NCBI GenBank assembly: GCA_035995025.1
Contig: DASYKY010000043.1
Location: 1-64,000 of the forward strand
Reading direction: 5' to 3'
DNA: 64,000 nucleotides
Source: Actinophytocola sp035995025
GTDB taxonomy: Bacteria; Actinomycetota; Actinomycetes; Mycobacteriales; Pseudonocardiaceae
Within the stretch, counting starts at the first letter, position 1, and each line of letters opens with the position of its first letter. A model generated the notes under the pieces. The model worked only from the letters and a program-made list of their open reading frames with translations, had not been told where the DNA came from and made no database searches. Shown piece after piece: positions 24,265-32,827 of the stretch. The translations under genes were made by a program, and so were the position numbers.

Positions 24265-25348
24265 GCCAGACGCCGGTGCCGAGGAAGGACTCCACTGTGG
24301 ACCGTGGGGCCGCGAGGTCCAGGCCCTTGGCTGCCAGCCACTCGGCGGAGTAGTACGTCTTGCCGTAGCGGTCGCCCGCGTCGCAGAGCAGCGTCACCAC
24401 GCTGCCCGGGCGGCCCGCGGCCCGCAGCTGCGACACCAGCTGGAACGCGCCCCACAGGTTGGTGCCCGTCGACCCGCCCACGCGGCGGCCCAGAAGTGGC
24501 TCCACCGCGTGGATCGTGGCCAGGGAGCACGCGTCCGGGACCTTGATCATGCGGTCGATGACCTCGCCGATGAACGACGGCTCCACGCGCGGCCTGCCGA
24601 TGCCCTCGATGCGCGAGCCGCGGCGCGACGTCAGCGACGGGTCGGCGTCGCGCCACGCGGCGAAGAACACCGAGTGCTCGGGATCCACGACCGCGAGCCG
24701 GGTGCGCAGGCTGCGGTAGCGGATGAACCGGCCGATCGTCGCGCTCGTGCCGCCCGTGCCGGCGCCCACCACGATCCACTCCGGCTCGGGATGCGGCTCC
24801 AGCGACATCTGCTCGAAGATCGACTCCGCGATGTTGTTGTTGCCGCGCCAGTCCGTGGCCCGCTCGGCGTGGGTGAACTGGTCCATGAAGTGACCGCGCA
24901 GCTCCGCGGCCAGCCGGCGGGACTCCTCGTACAGCTGCGATGGCTCGTCCACGAAGTGGCAGCGGCCGCCCTGGCGCTCGATCAGGCCGACCTTCTCCGC
25001 CGACGTCGTCCTGGGCATCACCGCGATGAACGGCAGGCCCAGCATCCGCGCGAAGTACGCCTCGGACACGGCCGTCGAGCCCGACGACGCCTCGATCACC
25101 GGGGTGCCCTCGACGATCCAGCCGTTGCACAGCGCGTACAGGAACAGCGACCGCGCCAGCCGGTGTTTCAGCGAGCCCGTCGGGTGCGTCGACTCGTCCT
25201 TGAGGTAGAGCTGCACGTTCCAGTCCGCCGGCAGCGGGAACGGGATGAGGTGCGTGTCGGCGCTGCGGTTGGCGTCCGCGTCGATGATGCGCACGGCCTC
25301 GCACACCCAGATGCGGGTCTTCTCGCTACCTCGGTCCACCGCGGTCAT
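24257..25348 (-). CDS. cds1: PLP-dependent cysteine synthase-family protein, Cds1-like cysteine desulfhydrase
   Basis: 363 residues of PLP fold type II. The PLP lysine is K61 in TGSLKHRLARS; EASSGSTAVSEAYF binds the substrate carboxylate and VGAGTGGTSATIG the phosphate. The protein resembles mycobacterial Cds1 (Rv3684) throughout, as recalled; that enzyme releases H2S from cysteine. The insert DWRGNNNIAESIFEQM is characteristic of this branch and distinguishes it from CysK and CysM. Start overlaps the DUF4229 gene stop by four bases, so the two are coupled. Confidence 0.85.
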   Translation of the reverse strand: MTAVDRGSEKTRIWVCEAVRIIDADANRSADTHLIPFPLPADWNVQLYLKDESTHPTGSLKHRLARSLFLYALCNGWIVEGTPVIEASSGSTAVSEAYFARMLGLPFIAVMPRTTSAEKVGLIERQGGRCHFVDEPSQLYEESRRLAAELRGHFMDQFTHAERATDWRGNNNIAESIFEQMSLEPHPEPEWIVVGAGTGGTSATIGRFIRYRSLRTRLAVVDPEHSVFFAAWRDADPSLTSRRGSRIEGIGRPRVEPSFIGEVIDRMIKVPDACSLATIHAVEPLLGRRVGGSTGTNLWGAFQLVSQLRAAGRPGSVVTLLCDAGDRYGKTYYSAEWLAAKGLDLAAPRSTVESFLGTGVWPS

Positions 25349-25644
25349 GACGGGTCCGCGGGTGGCTCGTCACCCCGCAGCTCGGCCCGCAGCCGTGCGT
25401 GATGTGCCTGCCGCTCGGCGCCGCGCTCGGCCAGGCCCTCGGTGACCCGCCGGTTCAGCGGGCGGAAGAGCAGGATCCCCAGCGGGAAGCCGACCACGAT
25501 CGCGATCGCCAGCGACACCAGCAGCGGCACCTCGAACAGCAGCAGCGCCACGGTCGCCACGGCGACCAGGCCGAGCCGGGCCACCGTGTACAACGCGAGG
25601 TCGCGCCGTAGATCAGTCACGGGTGAGACGCTACTCGCCGGCAT
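25345..25644 (-). CDS. DUF4229-like two-span membrane protein
   Basis: 99 residues from the ATG at 25644, chosen because CGGAGG lies 6 bases upstream inside the end of the lrp gene. A GTG at 25620 is possible. Two hydrophobic spans (about 22-38 and 44-62) are followed by a charged tail rich in Arg and Glu. The pattern fits DUF4229 proteins of actinobacteria, function unknown. It overlaps lrp by 14 bases and cds1 by four, so the three form one operon. Confidence 0.7.
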   Translation of the reverse strand: MPASSVSPVTDLRRDLALYTVARLGLVAVATVALLLFEVPLLVSLAIAIVVGFPLGILLFRPLNRRVTEGLAERGAERQAHHARLRAELRGDEPPADPS

Positions 25645-26095
25645 CGTCGACCTCCGAGGTGTTCGGCCGCCCCTCGAACCGGGTGGACAGCACCAGCGTG
25701 GTCCGGGTGCGGGCCACGCCGTCGATGCGGCGCAGCCTGCCCAGCGCGTGCTCGAGGTCGTCGACCGTCGCCACCCGGACCTTGACCACAAAGGACTCGT
25801 CGCCCGCCACCCGGTAGCAGGACTCGACCTCCGCCAGCAGGCCCAGCGCGTCCGCCACGTCCTCGTCGTCGGCCACGTCCGTGGGGTGGATGCCGATCAG
25901 CGCGGTGACCCCGAGGCCGACCGCGCTCGGGTTGACGACCGCGTGGTAGCCGGTGATGACACCGGCGGCCTCGAGCTTGCCGACGCGCTCGTGCACGGCC
26001 GAAGCCGACAGGCCCACCTGGCGCCCCAGCTCGGCATAGGTGGCCCGGCCGTTCTCCCTCAGCGCGGCGATGATCCGGCGGTCGACGCTGTCCAC
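25631..26095 (-). CDS. Lrp/AsnC-family transcriptional regulator
   Basis: 154 residues: an N-terminal helix-turn-helix (AALRENGRATYAELGRQVGLSASAVHERV, in part) and a C-terminal RAM ligand-binding domain (YRVAGDESFVVKV). Family members sense amino acids. First gene of the operon with DUF4229 and the cysteine desulfhydrase, so a role in cysteine or sulfur amino acid control is plausible but inferred only from position. GTG start at 26095; divergent from bldC over 145 bases. Confidence 0.9.
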   Translation of the reverse strand: MDSVDRRIIAALRENGRATYAELGRQVGLSASAVHERVGKLEAAGVITGYHAVVNPSAVGLGVTALIGIHPTDVADDEDVADALGLLAEVESCYRVAGDESFVVKVRVATVDDLEHALGRLRRIDGVARTRTTLVLSTRFEGRPNTSEVDDAGE

Positions 26096-26240
26096 CGCGG
26101 CACTCTAGCGCCCGCGGCCGGCCTGCCCGAACCGGTCGTTTTGTCCCTTACTACCTCTTTACCATAAGACAACCGTTCGAGTACCCGACGGGCGAAGTGA
26201 CACGATTGGCACGTCCGGATCCAGCACACCTGAGGAGGAC

Positions 26241-26453
26241 ATGGTGACTGCTGCACACGTCGGCGAGCGCCTGCTGACCCCGGGCGAGGTCGCGGCCTTG
26301 TTCCGGGTCGACCCGAAGACCGTCACCCGCTGGGCCACGGCCGGGCGGATCGGCTCGATCCGCACTCCGGGCGGCCACCGCCGCTTCCGCGAGTCCGAGG
26401 TCAAGACGCTGCTCGCCGAGCTCACCACCGAGGCCACGAAGGCCAACGGATAA
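26241..26453 (+). CDS. bldC: Developmental regulator BldC
   Basis: 70 residues with a MerR-type winged helix-turn-helix and no effector domain: LLTPGEVAALFRVDPKTVTR, then GRIGSIRTPGGHRRF. This is the BldC family, which in Streptomyces controls entry into development by cooperative binding to direct repeats. GAGGAGG lies 6 bases before the ATG. The upstream 145 bases include AT-rich sequence (TTTACCATAAG at about 26157) that may hold the promoter. Confidence 0.95.
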   Translation: MVTAAHVGERLLTPGEVAALFRVDPKTVTRWATAGRIGSIRTPGGHRRFRESEVKTLLAELTTEATKANG

Positions 26454-26558
26454 CCGTTCGACAACGCCGGGACTCGTGAAGCACCGTTCACCCCCCGACC
26501 CCCCGGAAACGGGACAAACGGGCTAACCTCGACAGCAGGACTCCCGTGGAGGTGCACG

Positions 26559-26780
26559 ATGCTCTACCTGCTCGCCGCAATCGGCGCGATCTGTGTCGCC
26601 GTGTTGCTGTGGCGGGCCTTCGTGTCGAACCCCGCGGAGGTCAGCGAACGTCCCGTCCGGCCGACACGCGGCAGCCCCCGCCAGGGGCCGCTCGCACCGG
26701 ACGACGATCCCGAGTTCCTACGCAAGCTCGGCCAGCACAAGCCGCCGCCCGCCGACCCGGACGGCAAGCCGCCGGTCTGA
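26559..26780 (+). CDS. Small single-span membrane protein
   Basis: 73 residues: a membrane anchor at residues 2-22, then a Pro- and Arg-rich cytoplasmic tail (DDDPEFLRKLGQHKP). GGAGG lies 8 bases before the ATG. It follows bldC by 105 bases on the same strand and its stop directly abuts the stop of the MinD-like gene on the other strand. Function unknown; the DPEFLRKL element looks conserved in actinobacterial small membrane proteins, but this is recalled, not checked. Confidence 0.65.
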   Translation: MLYLLAAIGAICVAVLLWRAFVSNPAEVSERPVRPTRGSPRQGPLAPDDDPEFLRKLGQHKPPPADPDGKPPV

Positions 26781-28280
26781 TCAGCGCATGTAGTAGAACT
26801 CGCTCGGGAACCCGTCCGCCACGGTCGCGGCCAGCTCCAGCAGGGCCAGCCTGGTCGGCGGGCCGAGCCGGTCCAGCTCGATCTCCGCGCCCTCCTCGAG
26901 GTGCGCGTCGAACGGGATGCGGCACACCGCACGGCACCGGGCACCGAAGTGCTGGGCCAGCTTGTCCAGGTCGACCGAGCCCGCCTGCGGCCGCACCGAG
27001 TTGATCACCGCCACCGACCTGGCCACCAGGTCGCGGTAGCCGTGCACGTCCAGCCAGTCCAGGGTGGCCGACGCGCTGCGGGCACCGTCGACCGAGCCGG
27101 ACGACACGATGACCAGCGCGTCCGCGACGTCGAGCACGCCCTTCATGGCCGAGTGCATCAGGCCGGTGCCGCAGTCGGTGAGCACGATGTTGTAGAAGTG
27201 CTCGAGCAGCGTCACCGTTCGCCGGTAGTCGTCCTCGCTGAACGCCTCGGACACCGCCGGGTCCTGCTCGCTGGCGAGCACCTCGAGCCGGCTCGGGCCC
27301 TGCGAGGTGTACGCGCGGATGTCGGAGTAGCGGTGGATGCGGTCCGCGTCGCGGAGCAGGTGCCGCACGGTCGCGGTGGTCTCGAGCGGGATCTTCTGGC
27401 TCAGCGTGCCGCGGTCGGGGTTGGCGTCGACTGCGATGACCCGGTCGCCGCGCAGCGACGAGAACGTCGAGCCGAGCGTGGTGGTGGTCGTGGTCTTGCC
27501 GACACCGCCCTTGAGGCTCAGCATCGCGATCTTGTAGCAGCCGCGCAGCGGCTGGTTGACCCGCGTGATCAGCTCGCGGCGCCGCACGTCGGCCGGGCTC
27601 TCGCCCACGTTGATCAGGTGGCCGCTGGCCAGGAAGACGGCCTTGCGCCAGCCGGACTGCGGGCGGCGCTTGGTCTGCTTGATCAGCTTGGCCGAGGACA
27701 GCTCGTCGGCGTGGGTGCGCTGGCGCGGGTGGACCGGCTGCGGCGGCTGCGGGTAGCCCTGCGCGTAGCCGGCCGCCGGGAACGTCGGCTGCTGCTGTTG
27801 CGGCTGCGAGCCGGACGGCGGCTGCTCGGGGTACTGCGGGCCGGGCTGGTCGGGGTACTGCTGTTGCGGGCCGGCCTGCGCGGCATACGGGTGCGCGCCG
27901 GACGCGGCGGCTTCCAGGTACTGGTAGGGCAGCGGGTTCGACGGGGTGGGCTCGGTGAACTGCGGCGGCTGCGGGCCGGACTGGACCGAGTCCACGTAGG
28001 GGCCCTGCCGGTACGCGCCCGCGGGCGCCTGCTCCACGTATGGCCGCGCCACGGGGCCGGACGGCTCTGGCTCGGTGTACATCGGGACTACGTCCGGGTG
28101 CGCCGTCGACTGGGTGGGCATCTCCTCGTCCAGTCCCGGGCCGAGCGGCCGGGGGCCGAAGTCCTCGGTGTCGCCGTTCGCGGACTTGCCCGTGGCGGGG
28201 GTCATCCAGGCGAAGTCGTGCTGCGCCGCCGCTCCCTGGCCGCTGCCGGCCACGTCCGGCTCGCCGTCACGCCCACTCAC
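26781..28280 (-). CDS. MinD/ParA-like ATPase with a Pro/Gln-rich N-terminal region
   Basis: 499 residues from a GTG preceded by GGGAGG. Roughly the first 190 residues are low-complexity, rich in Pro, Gln, Gly and Tyr. The C-terminal 300 hold a MinD-type ATPase: deviant Walker A KGGVGKTTTT at about residue 258, VIAVDANPDRG, and LTDCGTGLMHSAM as Walker B region. Such fusions occur near ESX/type VII secretion genes and in actinobacterial spatial-organisation systems; no ESX genes are present here. The C-terminus ends FPSEFYYMR. Its job could be polar localisation or secretion, not decidable from sequence. Confidence 0.82.
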   Translation of the reverse strand: MSGRDGEPDVAGSGQGAAAQHDFAWMTPATGKSANGDTEDFGPRPLGPGLDEEMPTQSTAHPDVVPMYTEPEPSGPVARPYVEQAPAGAYRQGPYVDSVQSGPQPPQFTEPTPSNPLPYQYLEAAASGAHPYAAQAGPQQQYPDQPGPQYPEQPPSGSQPQQQQPTFPAAGYAQGYPQPPQPVHPRQRTHADELSSAKLIKQTKRRPQSGWRKAVFLASGHLINVGESPADVRRRELITRVNQPLRGCYKIAMLSLKGGVGKTTTTTTLGSTFSSLRGDRVIAVDANPDRGTLSQKIPLETTATVRHLLRDADRIHRYSDIRAYTSQGPSRLEVLASEQDPAVSEAFSEDDYRRTVTLLEHFYNIVLTDCGTGLMHSAMKGVLDVADALVIVSSGSVDGARSASATLDWLDVHGYRDLVARSVAVINSVRPQAGSVDLDKLAQHFGARCRAVCRIPFDAHLEEGAEIELDRLGPPTRLALLELAATVADGFPSEFYYMR

Positions 28281-28427
28281 GCTGGGATCCTCCCTGAAAA
28301 TGCACTCCCGGGACTGCCTCCGCAGGCGACGGTAGTCGTTGCCGAGGAACCCCGTCGACACGGGGGTTCCTGGCGTTCGCACCAGCAACGACGGGGCGAT
28401 CCCGGGTGGCTGCCAGGTCGGCCTGGC

Positions 28428-29168
28428 CTAGTTCCCCAGCAGGTCACCCAGCGGGTTGATCATGGTCAGGGCCGGCTGCTCGCCGCCACCGCTGAGCACG
28501 CCGGTGACCGGCGAGAGGACATTCCCGACGGTGTCGGTGATGGGCCGGGTGACGTCACCGACGGTGTCCGTCACGGGCGTCACGACCTTCTCGACCAGGC
28601 CGGGCTGCGGCTTGGCCGGCGCGGGGCTCGGCGCGGGGGCCGGGGCCGGGGCCGCCGGAGCGGCCGGCTGTCCCGGAGCCGCGTGCGCCGGGGCCGCACC
28701 GCCGGGCCGGCTCGAGCCGGCCTGGACCGGGACTGCGCCGCGCGCGGCGGAGTCGTGGGCGCGGTCGGCACGGTCGGCACGGTCGGCACGGTCCTGGCCG
28801 GCGCCCTGGTCGTGCCCGCCGTGCGGCGGGGCGGCGACGGCGGGGGTGCCGATGTCGCCGGGGCCCTGCGAGTCGTTGGGGCCGTGGCCGGGCGCCGACG
28901 GCGCGTGTTCCGGGGCGTTCTCACCGGCGAGGGGCAGCGAGGCGCCGTTCAGGCCGAGCGCACCCGCCGCGAACGTGCCGGCGACCAGCAGCGCGCCCGC
29001 GGCGACGCCGAAGGTCCACTTCTTGTGCACGCCGGCGGCCCGCGTCTCTTCCTCGGCCGGATCTTCGTAGTAACGCCTGACCCCGAGCGGGTGTCCCTCC
29101 CGTCGCAGCAATCGGTCTGCGGAAACCGACTCACGGCGGCCACCATAGGCAGCTGCGACGGAACTCAA
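28428..29168 (-). CDS. Pro/Ala-rich single-span surface protein
   Basis: 246 residues from a TTG that has AGGAGG 7 bases upstream. After a charged N-terminus (RRYYEDPAEEE) comes a membrane span at about 50-70, then an Ala/Pro-rich exterior with short repeats: DRADRADRA encoded by a 9-base tandem repeat, and valine/threonine units (PVTDTVGDV, PITDTVGNV, SPVTGVL) near the end. The layout suggests a membrane-anchored cell-wall-facing protein. It is downstream of ccsB but separated by 104 bases, and upstream of the MinD-like gene by 147 bases. No family recognised. Confidence 0.7.
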   Translation of the reverse strand: MSSVAAAYGGRRESVSADRLLRREGHPLGVRRYYEDPAEEETRAAGVHKKWTFGVAAGALLVAGTFAAGALGLNGASLPLAGENAPEHAPSAPGHGPNDSQGPGDIGTPAVAAPPHGGHDQGAGQDRADRADRADRAHDSAARGAVPVQAGSSRPGGAAPAHAAPGQPAAPAAPAPAPAPSPAPAKPQPGLVEKVVTPVTDTVGDVTRPITDTVGNVLSPVTGVLSGGGEQPALTMINPLGDLLGN

Positions 29169-29197
29169 GACACACCCTCCTGGCGTAGGTTGTCTCA

Positions 29198-29207
29198 CCC
29201 GTACGGG
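29198..29207. promoter_or_regulatory. Palindrome CCCGTACGGG upstream of the Pro/Ala-rich gene
   Basis: A perfect 10-base palindrome 30 bases before the TTG start, in the 104-base gap after ccsB. Further upstream on the minus strand, TTGGAC and TACCCT are spaced 18 bases apart and could be promoter boxes, which would put the palindrome just downstream of the start of transcription. A possible operator. Confidence 0.3.
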
Positions 29208-29272
29208 CGAACTACTGTGAACCCCAGCCGAGGAGGGTACTGATCTTGGCGGAAATTGTCCAACAAACCAGG

Positions 29273-30223
29273 TCAGACACCTGCATACGAATGTAGACCG
29301 GCCACCACGAGGTTGATGAAGAACAGGTTGAAGATCATCACCGCGAAGCCGGCGATGTTGATCACGGCCGCCCGGCCGCCGCGCCAGCCCGCGGTCGCCC
29401 GCGAGTGGAGGTAGGCGGCGTAGACGACCCAGGCGACGAACGCGACCGTCTCCTTGGGGTCCCAGCCCCAGAAGCGGCCCCACGCGGACTCCGCCCAGAT
29501 GGCGCCGAAGATCACGCCCGCGGTGTAGATCGGGAAGGCGAACACCGTGGTGCGGTAGGCGACCTGGTCGAGCACATCGGCGTCCGGCAGCCGGGTGGCC
29601 CACCGCGGCCGGCGGGTCTTCACCAGGTACAGCACGCTGACCACGCCCGGCACCAGCACCATGCCGCTGCCCAGCGCGACCGCGAAGACGTGGATGGCGA
29701 GCCAGTAGGACTGCAGGGGCGGCCCCGCTGGCGCGGCGGTCGTGTAGAAGACGAGGCCGCCGAGGAACATCAGCACGGTCACCGGCAGCAGCAGGTACAC
29801 CGACAGCCTGCGGATCGGGAACCGGCGCAGCAGCACGAGCCAGGTGACCACCGCGGCGAGGCTCAGCGTGGCGCCGAACTCGTACATGTTGCCCCACGGC
29901 ACCCGGCCGGTCGCGGCCGCGCGCAGCAGCAGCGCGGAGACGTGCAGCAGGGCGCCGAAGACGATCAGCGAGACGGACATGCGGCCGAACCGCTCGGCGC
30001 GACCGCCCCGCTCGCCGGACTCGACGGCCTCGTCGGCGGCTTCCTCGTCAGCGGGGGCGTCGTCGGCGGCGGGCGCGCCGGCGCCGACGAGCTGCCGGGC
30101 CGCGGCCGGGCGGCGGCCGAACGCCAGCTCCGCGAGGGAGAACAGCATGGCCAGCACGTACACGGCGACCGCGGCGCCGTACGTCCAGTCGCTGTAGGTG
30201 GAGAACGTCTCGTTGACCGGCAT
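29273..30223 (-). CDS. ccsB: Cytochrome c biogenesis protein CcsB (haem handling, system II)
   Basis: 316 residues, about eight membrane spans. The haem-handling signature is WGRFWGWDPKE near residue 255, with WGNMYEF and conserved histidines (LHVSALLLR, LAIHVFAV, YLHSRATAG). With ResB it moves haem across the membrane and attaches it to apocytochrome c. A charged Ala/Glu-rich insert occupies about residues 40-80. The start overlaps the resB stop by one base. Last gene of resA-ccdA-resB-ccsB. Confidence 0.95.
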   Translation of the reverse strand: MPVNETFSTYSDWTYGAAVAVYVLAMLFSLAELAFGRRPAAARQLVGAGAPAADDAPADEEAADEAVESGERGGRAERFGRMSVSLIVFGALLHVSALLLRAAATGRVPWGNMYEFGATLSLAAVVTWLVLLRRFPIRRLSVYLLLPVTVLMFLGGLVFYTTAAPAGPPLQSYWLAIHVFAVALGSGMVLVPGVVSVLYLVKTRRPRWATRLPDADVLDQVAYRTTVFAFPIYTAGVIFGAIWAESAWGRFWGWDPKETVAFVAWVVYAAYLHSRATAGWRGGRAAVINIAGFAVMIFNLFFINLVVAGLHSYAGV

Positions 30224-31857
30224 CAGGTCTTCCTCCCCGCGGTAGCGTCCTGGCGGACCGGGTCGTCGTCACCGCCGTCCGGTGCCAGCTCGGCGAGCAG
30301 CTCGCCGGCGAACCGCTCGAACTCCTCGCCGTATCCGGCCTGGTCGGTGCGGGCCAGGCCACCGACGACGACCACCGTACGGCCGTCCTGGTCGTCCCCG
30401 GCCGCCGGGGTCGCACGCACCCACAGGCGGCGCCGCTTGACGACGAGCGAGGTCACGAGGCCCAGCACGAGGGCGATCGCGAAGCCCAGCACCCACACCT
30501 GCGCCGGGTCGTGCGACACCTGCAGGTACACCCAGCGCTGCACGCCGTCGAGGTGGACCACCGTGCCGTCGCCGAGCTTCAGCTCCTCGCCCGGCCGCAG
30601 GTTCGCCCTGGCCACCTGCTTGAGCCGTCCACTGTCCACCATGGACTGGTCGACGGAGTAGATGGACTGGCCGCGGCCGGACTCGTTGCCGAGGTCGCCC
30701 TGCAGCACCTCGATCGAGACGGCCGGGTCGTTCAGATCCGGGTAGCCCGACGCGAGCACCTTGTCGTGCAGCACCGCGGTCGGCGCGAACAGGCCGGTGA
30801 TCGCGAGCTGCTTGCGCCGCCGCTCGGCCGGGTCGCGCACGCCCGGCGGGTCGAACTTCGTGGCGCCCTCGGCGAGGTTCGTGAGGTTGTCGACGGTGCG
30901 CCACTGCGTCGTGGTGGTGCGCTTCTCCCCGTTGGGGAAGGTCACCGAGAACACCGGCGCGTAGCCGTTGCCGAGCAGGTAGACCCGGTCGCCCTCGACG
31001 CGCAGCGGGTGGTTGACCTCGAGCGAGTAGGGGCGCCACGTGTCGGATGCGAGGTCGTCGCCCGCCTGGTACCGAAGCCCGGCGCGGAAGTAGTCGGCCT
31101 CGCCGGTCGGCAGGTAGTGGGCGGTGAAGTCGTCGACCTTGACGCAGAACTCGTCGAGGTCGGTGCCGTCGACGCGCAGCCCGGGGGTGAACGAGTCGTA
31201 GGCGAACGTGCCGGAGTTGCAGAACTCGGAGCCGTTCGCGAGAACGACGACCTGGCCCTCGTAGCTGAACATCTTGCCGAGGGCGAGCGCGACGATCAGG
31301 CCGAGCATGGCGAAGTGGAAGAGGAGGTTGCCGGTCTCGCGCAGGTAGCCACGCTCGGCGGAGACGCTGCGCGCGCCGCCGTCCTCCTCGCGGACGTCCA
31401 GCCGCCAGCCCTTGAGCCGGCCGCGAGCGGCGGTCATCACCTCGTCCGGGTAGCGGTCGGTCTCGCCGTCGGCGTGGTGGGGCAGGCGGGCGAGGTTGCG
31501 CGGGGTGAGGACCGGCCTGGTGCGCAACGACGTCAGGTACTCGAACATGCGCGGGGTCAGGCAGCCGACGAGCGAGACGAACAGCAGCAGGTAGACGGCG
31601 GAGAACCAGACGCTGCCGTAGACGTTGAAGAACTCCAGGCGGCCCAGGAGCCTGCCCCACCAGCCGTTGGACGTGATGAACTCGTCGACCTTGGGCGAGT
31701 TGAGGCTGCGCTGCGGCAGCAGCGCGCCGGGCAGCGCGGCGAGGGCCAGCAGGAACAGCAGCACCAGCGCGGTGCGCATGGACGTCAGGCCACGCCAGGT
31801 GTTGCGCAGGAACGCGACGGCGCCCGGTGACCTTGATCCGCTCGCCGGCTCGCTCAT
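30223..31857 (-). CDS. resB: Cytochrome c biogenesis protein ResB
   Basis: 544 residues. The N-terminal third has membrane spans (about 30-48, 80-98) and GNLLFHFAMLGLIVALALGK; a large outside domain follows (VDDFTAHYLPTGEADYF, HPLRVEGDRVYLLGNGYAP), then a final span near 460-480 and a short cytoplasmic tail. This is the CcsB/ResB partner of system II haem delivery. ATG at 31857, whose codon overlaps the ccdA stop by four bases. Length is typical. Confidence 0.95.
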   Translation of the reverse strand: MSEPASGSRSPGAVAFLRNTWRGLTSMRTALVLLFLLALAALPGALLPQRSLNSPKVDEFITSNGWWGRLLGRLEFFNVYGSVWFSAVYLLLFVSLVGCLTPRMFEYLTSLRTRPVLTPRNLARLPHHADGETDRYPDEVMTAARGRLKGWRLDVREEDGGARSVSAERGYLRETGNLLFHFAMLGLIVALALGKMFSYEGQVVVLANGSEFCNSGTFAYDSFTPGLRVDGTDLDEFCVKVDDFTAHYLPTGEADYFRAGLRYQAGDDLASDTWRPYSLEVNHPLRVEGDRVYLLGNGYAPVFSVTFPNGEKRTTTTQWRTVDNLTNLAEGATKFDPPGVRDPAERRRKQLAITGLFAPTAVLHDKVLASGYPDLNDPAVSIEVLQGDLGNESGRGQSIYSVDQSMVDSGRLKQVARANLRPGEELKLGDGTVVHLDGVQRWVYLQVSHDPAQVWVLGFAIALVLGLVTSLVVKRRRLWVRATPAAGDDQDGRTVVVVGGLARTDQAGYGEEFERFAGELLAELAPDGGDDDPVRQDATAGRKT

Positions 31858-32654
31858 AGCGGCAGCACCGTGTCGGTGACCACGGCGTCGCGCAGCCAGG
31901 AGACGAGCTCGCCCCACAGCCCGGTCACCAGCAGGACGCCGACCACGAGCAGCAGACCGCCGCCGGTCAGCTGGATCGCACGGCTGTGCCGGCGCAGCCA
32001 GGCCGACGCGCGGACCGACCAGCGGGCGCCGAGCGCGATGACCAGGAACGGCACGCCCAGGCCGAGGCAGTAGACGAGAACGAGCAGCAGGCCGCGGGCG
32101 GCGGTGCCGCCGGTGCTGCTGGCGAGGATCGTGACGCCGGACAGCGTCGGGCCGAGGCACGGCGTCCAGCCGAGGCCGAAGATCGCGCCGAGCAGCGGCG
32201 CGCCCGCGAGCCCCAGCCGGGGCACGCGGTGGAACCGGAGCTCCCGCTGCAGGCCGGGGACGAACCCGACGAACACCAGCGCCATCGCGATGATGATCAC
32301 GCCGCCGATGCGCTGCAGCAGGTCCTCGTTGATCACCAGCACGTCGCCGAGCCACACGATGCCGCCGACGGTCGCCGCGAAGACCACGGTGAACCCGAGC
32401 ACGAACAACCCGACCGCGCCCACGACCCGCCAGCGCCCGGTCCGCGGCTCCGGCTCGGCCGACTCTCCCGGCGCGCCCGCCGTGACCTTCACCGGCGGCG
32501 CGTCCGCGCCGACGAGCGCGGCCAGGTAGGCGAGGTAGCCGGGTACCAGCGGCACGACGCACGGGGAGGCGAACGAGATCACCCCGGCCAGCAGCGCCAC
32601 CCCGCTCGCGAGCAGCAGCGGGCCGTCGACGGCGAGGGCGGTCGTCGGGTCCAC
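31854..32654 (-). CDS. ccdA: Cytochrome c biogenesis thiol transporter CcdA
   Basis: 266 residues, about six membrane spans. The redox cysteines are in ISFASPCVVPLVPGY (first) and LGWTPCLGPTLSG (second). CcdA passes reducing equivalents across the membrane to ResA, keeping the CxxCH of apocytochromes reduced. A charged cytoplasmic insert lies at about residues 50-75. GTG start. Separated from resA by 173 bases that contain a 22-bp tandem array. Confidence 0.95.
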   Translation of the reverse strand: MDPTTALAVDGPLLLASGVALLAGVISFASPCVVPLVPGYLAYLAALVGADAPPVKVTAGAPGESAEPEPRTGRWRVVGAVGLFVLGFTVVFAATVGGIVWLGDVLVINEDLLQRIGGVIIIAMALVFVGFVPGLQRELRFHRVPRLGLAGAPLLGAIFGLGWTPCLGPTLSGVTILASSTGGTAARGLLLVLVYCLGLGVPFLVIALGARWSVRASAWLRRHSRAIQLTGGGLLLVVGVLLVTGLWGELVSWLRDAVVTDTVLPL

Positions 32655-32748
32655 GGGCTCAGGGTAGGCACCGTGTTCACCAGCGCCGACGGCGCCTCCC
32701 CGGCAGAGTGACGCCGGCTGCGACGCTCACGTCTCACGGTGCCTGAGT

Positions 32749-32827
32749 GTTGGACTCACCGCGCCGGAGCGTTGGACTCGCGGGGCCGGAGCGTTGGACT
32801 CGCGGGGCTGGAGGGTTGGACTCGCGG
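32749..32827 (-). repeat. 22-bp tandem repeat array between resA and ccdA
   Basis: Units at 32749, 32771 and 32793, each 22 bases, plus a 13-base partial at 32815. On the minus strand the unit reads CGCGAGTCCAACGCTCCGGC with small changes. The array begins immediately after the resA stop codon. GAGT and ACTC/GCTC within a unit can pair around CCAAC, giving a row of small hairpins. It could stabilise or attenuate the message between resA and ccdA. Confidence 0.85.

Noticed and set aside
28765..28800. Possible CRISPR-like short tandem repeats
   Set aside because: These are 9-base in-frame repeats encoding DRADRADRA, with no spacers. No CRISPR array was seen anywhere in the window.
28428..29897. 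A longer 489-codon version of the Pro/Ala-rich gene extending into ccsB
   Set aside because: The extension is out of frame with ccsB and overlaps it; the TTG at 29168 has a perfect ribosome site.
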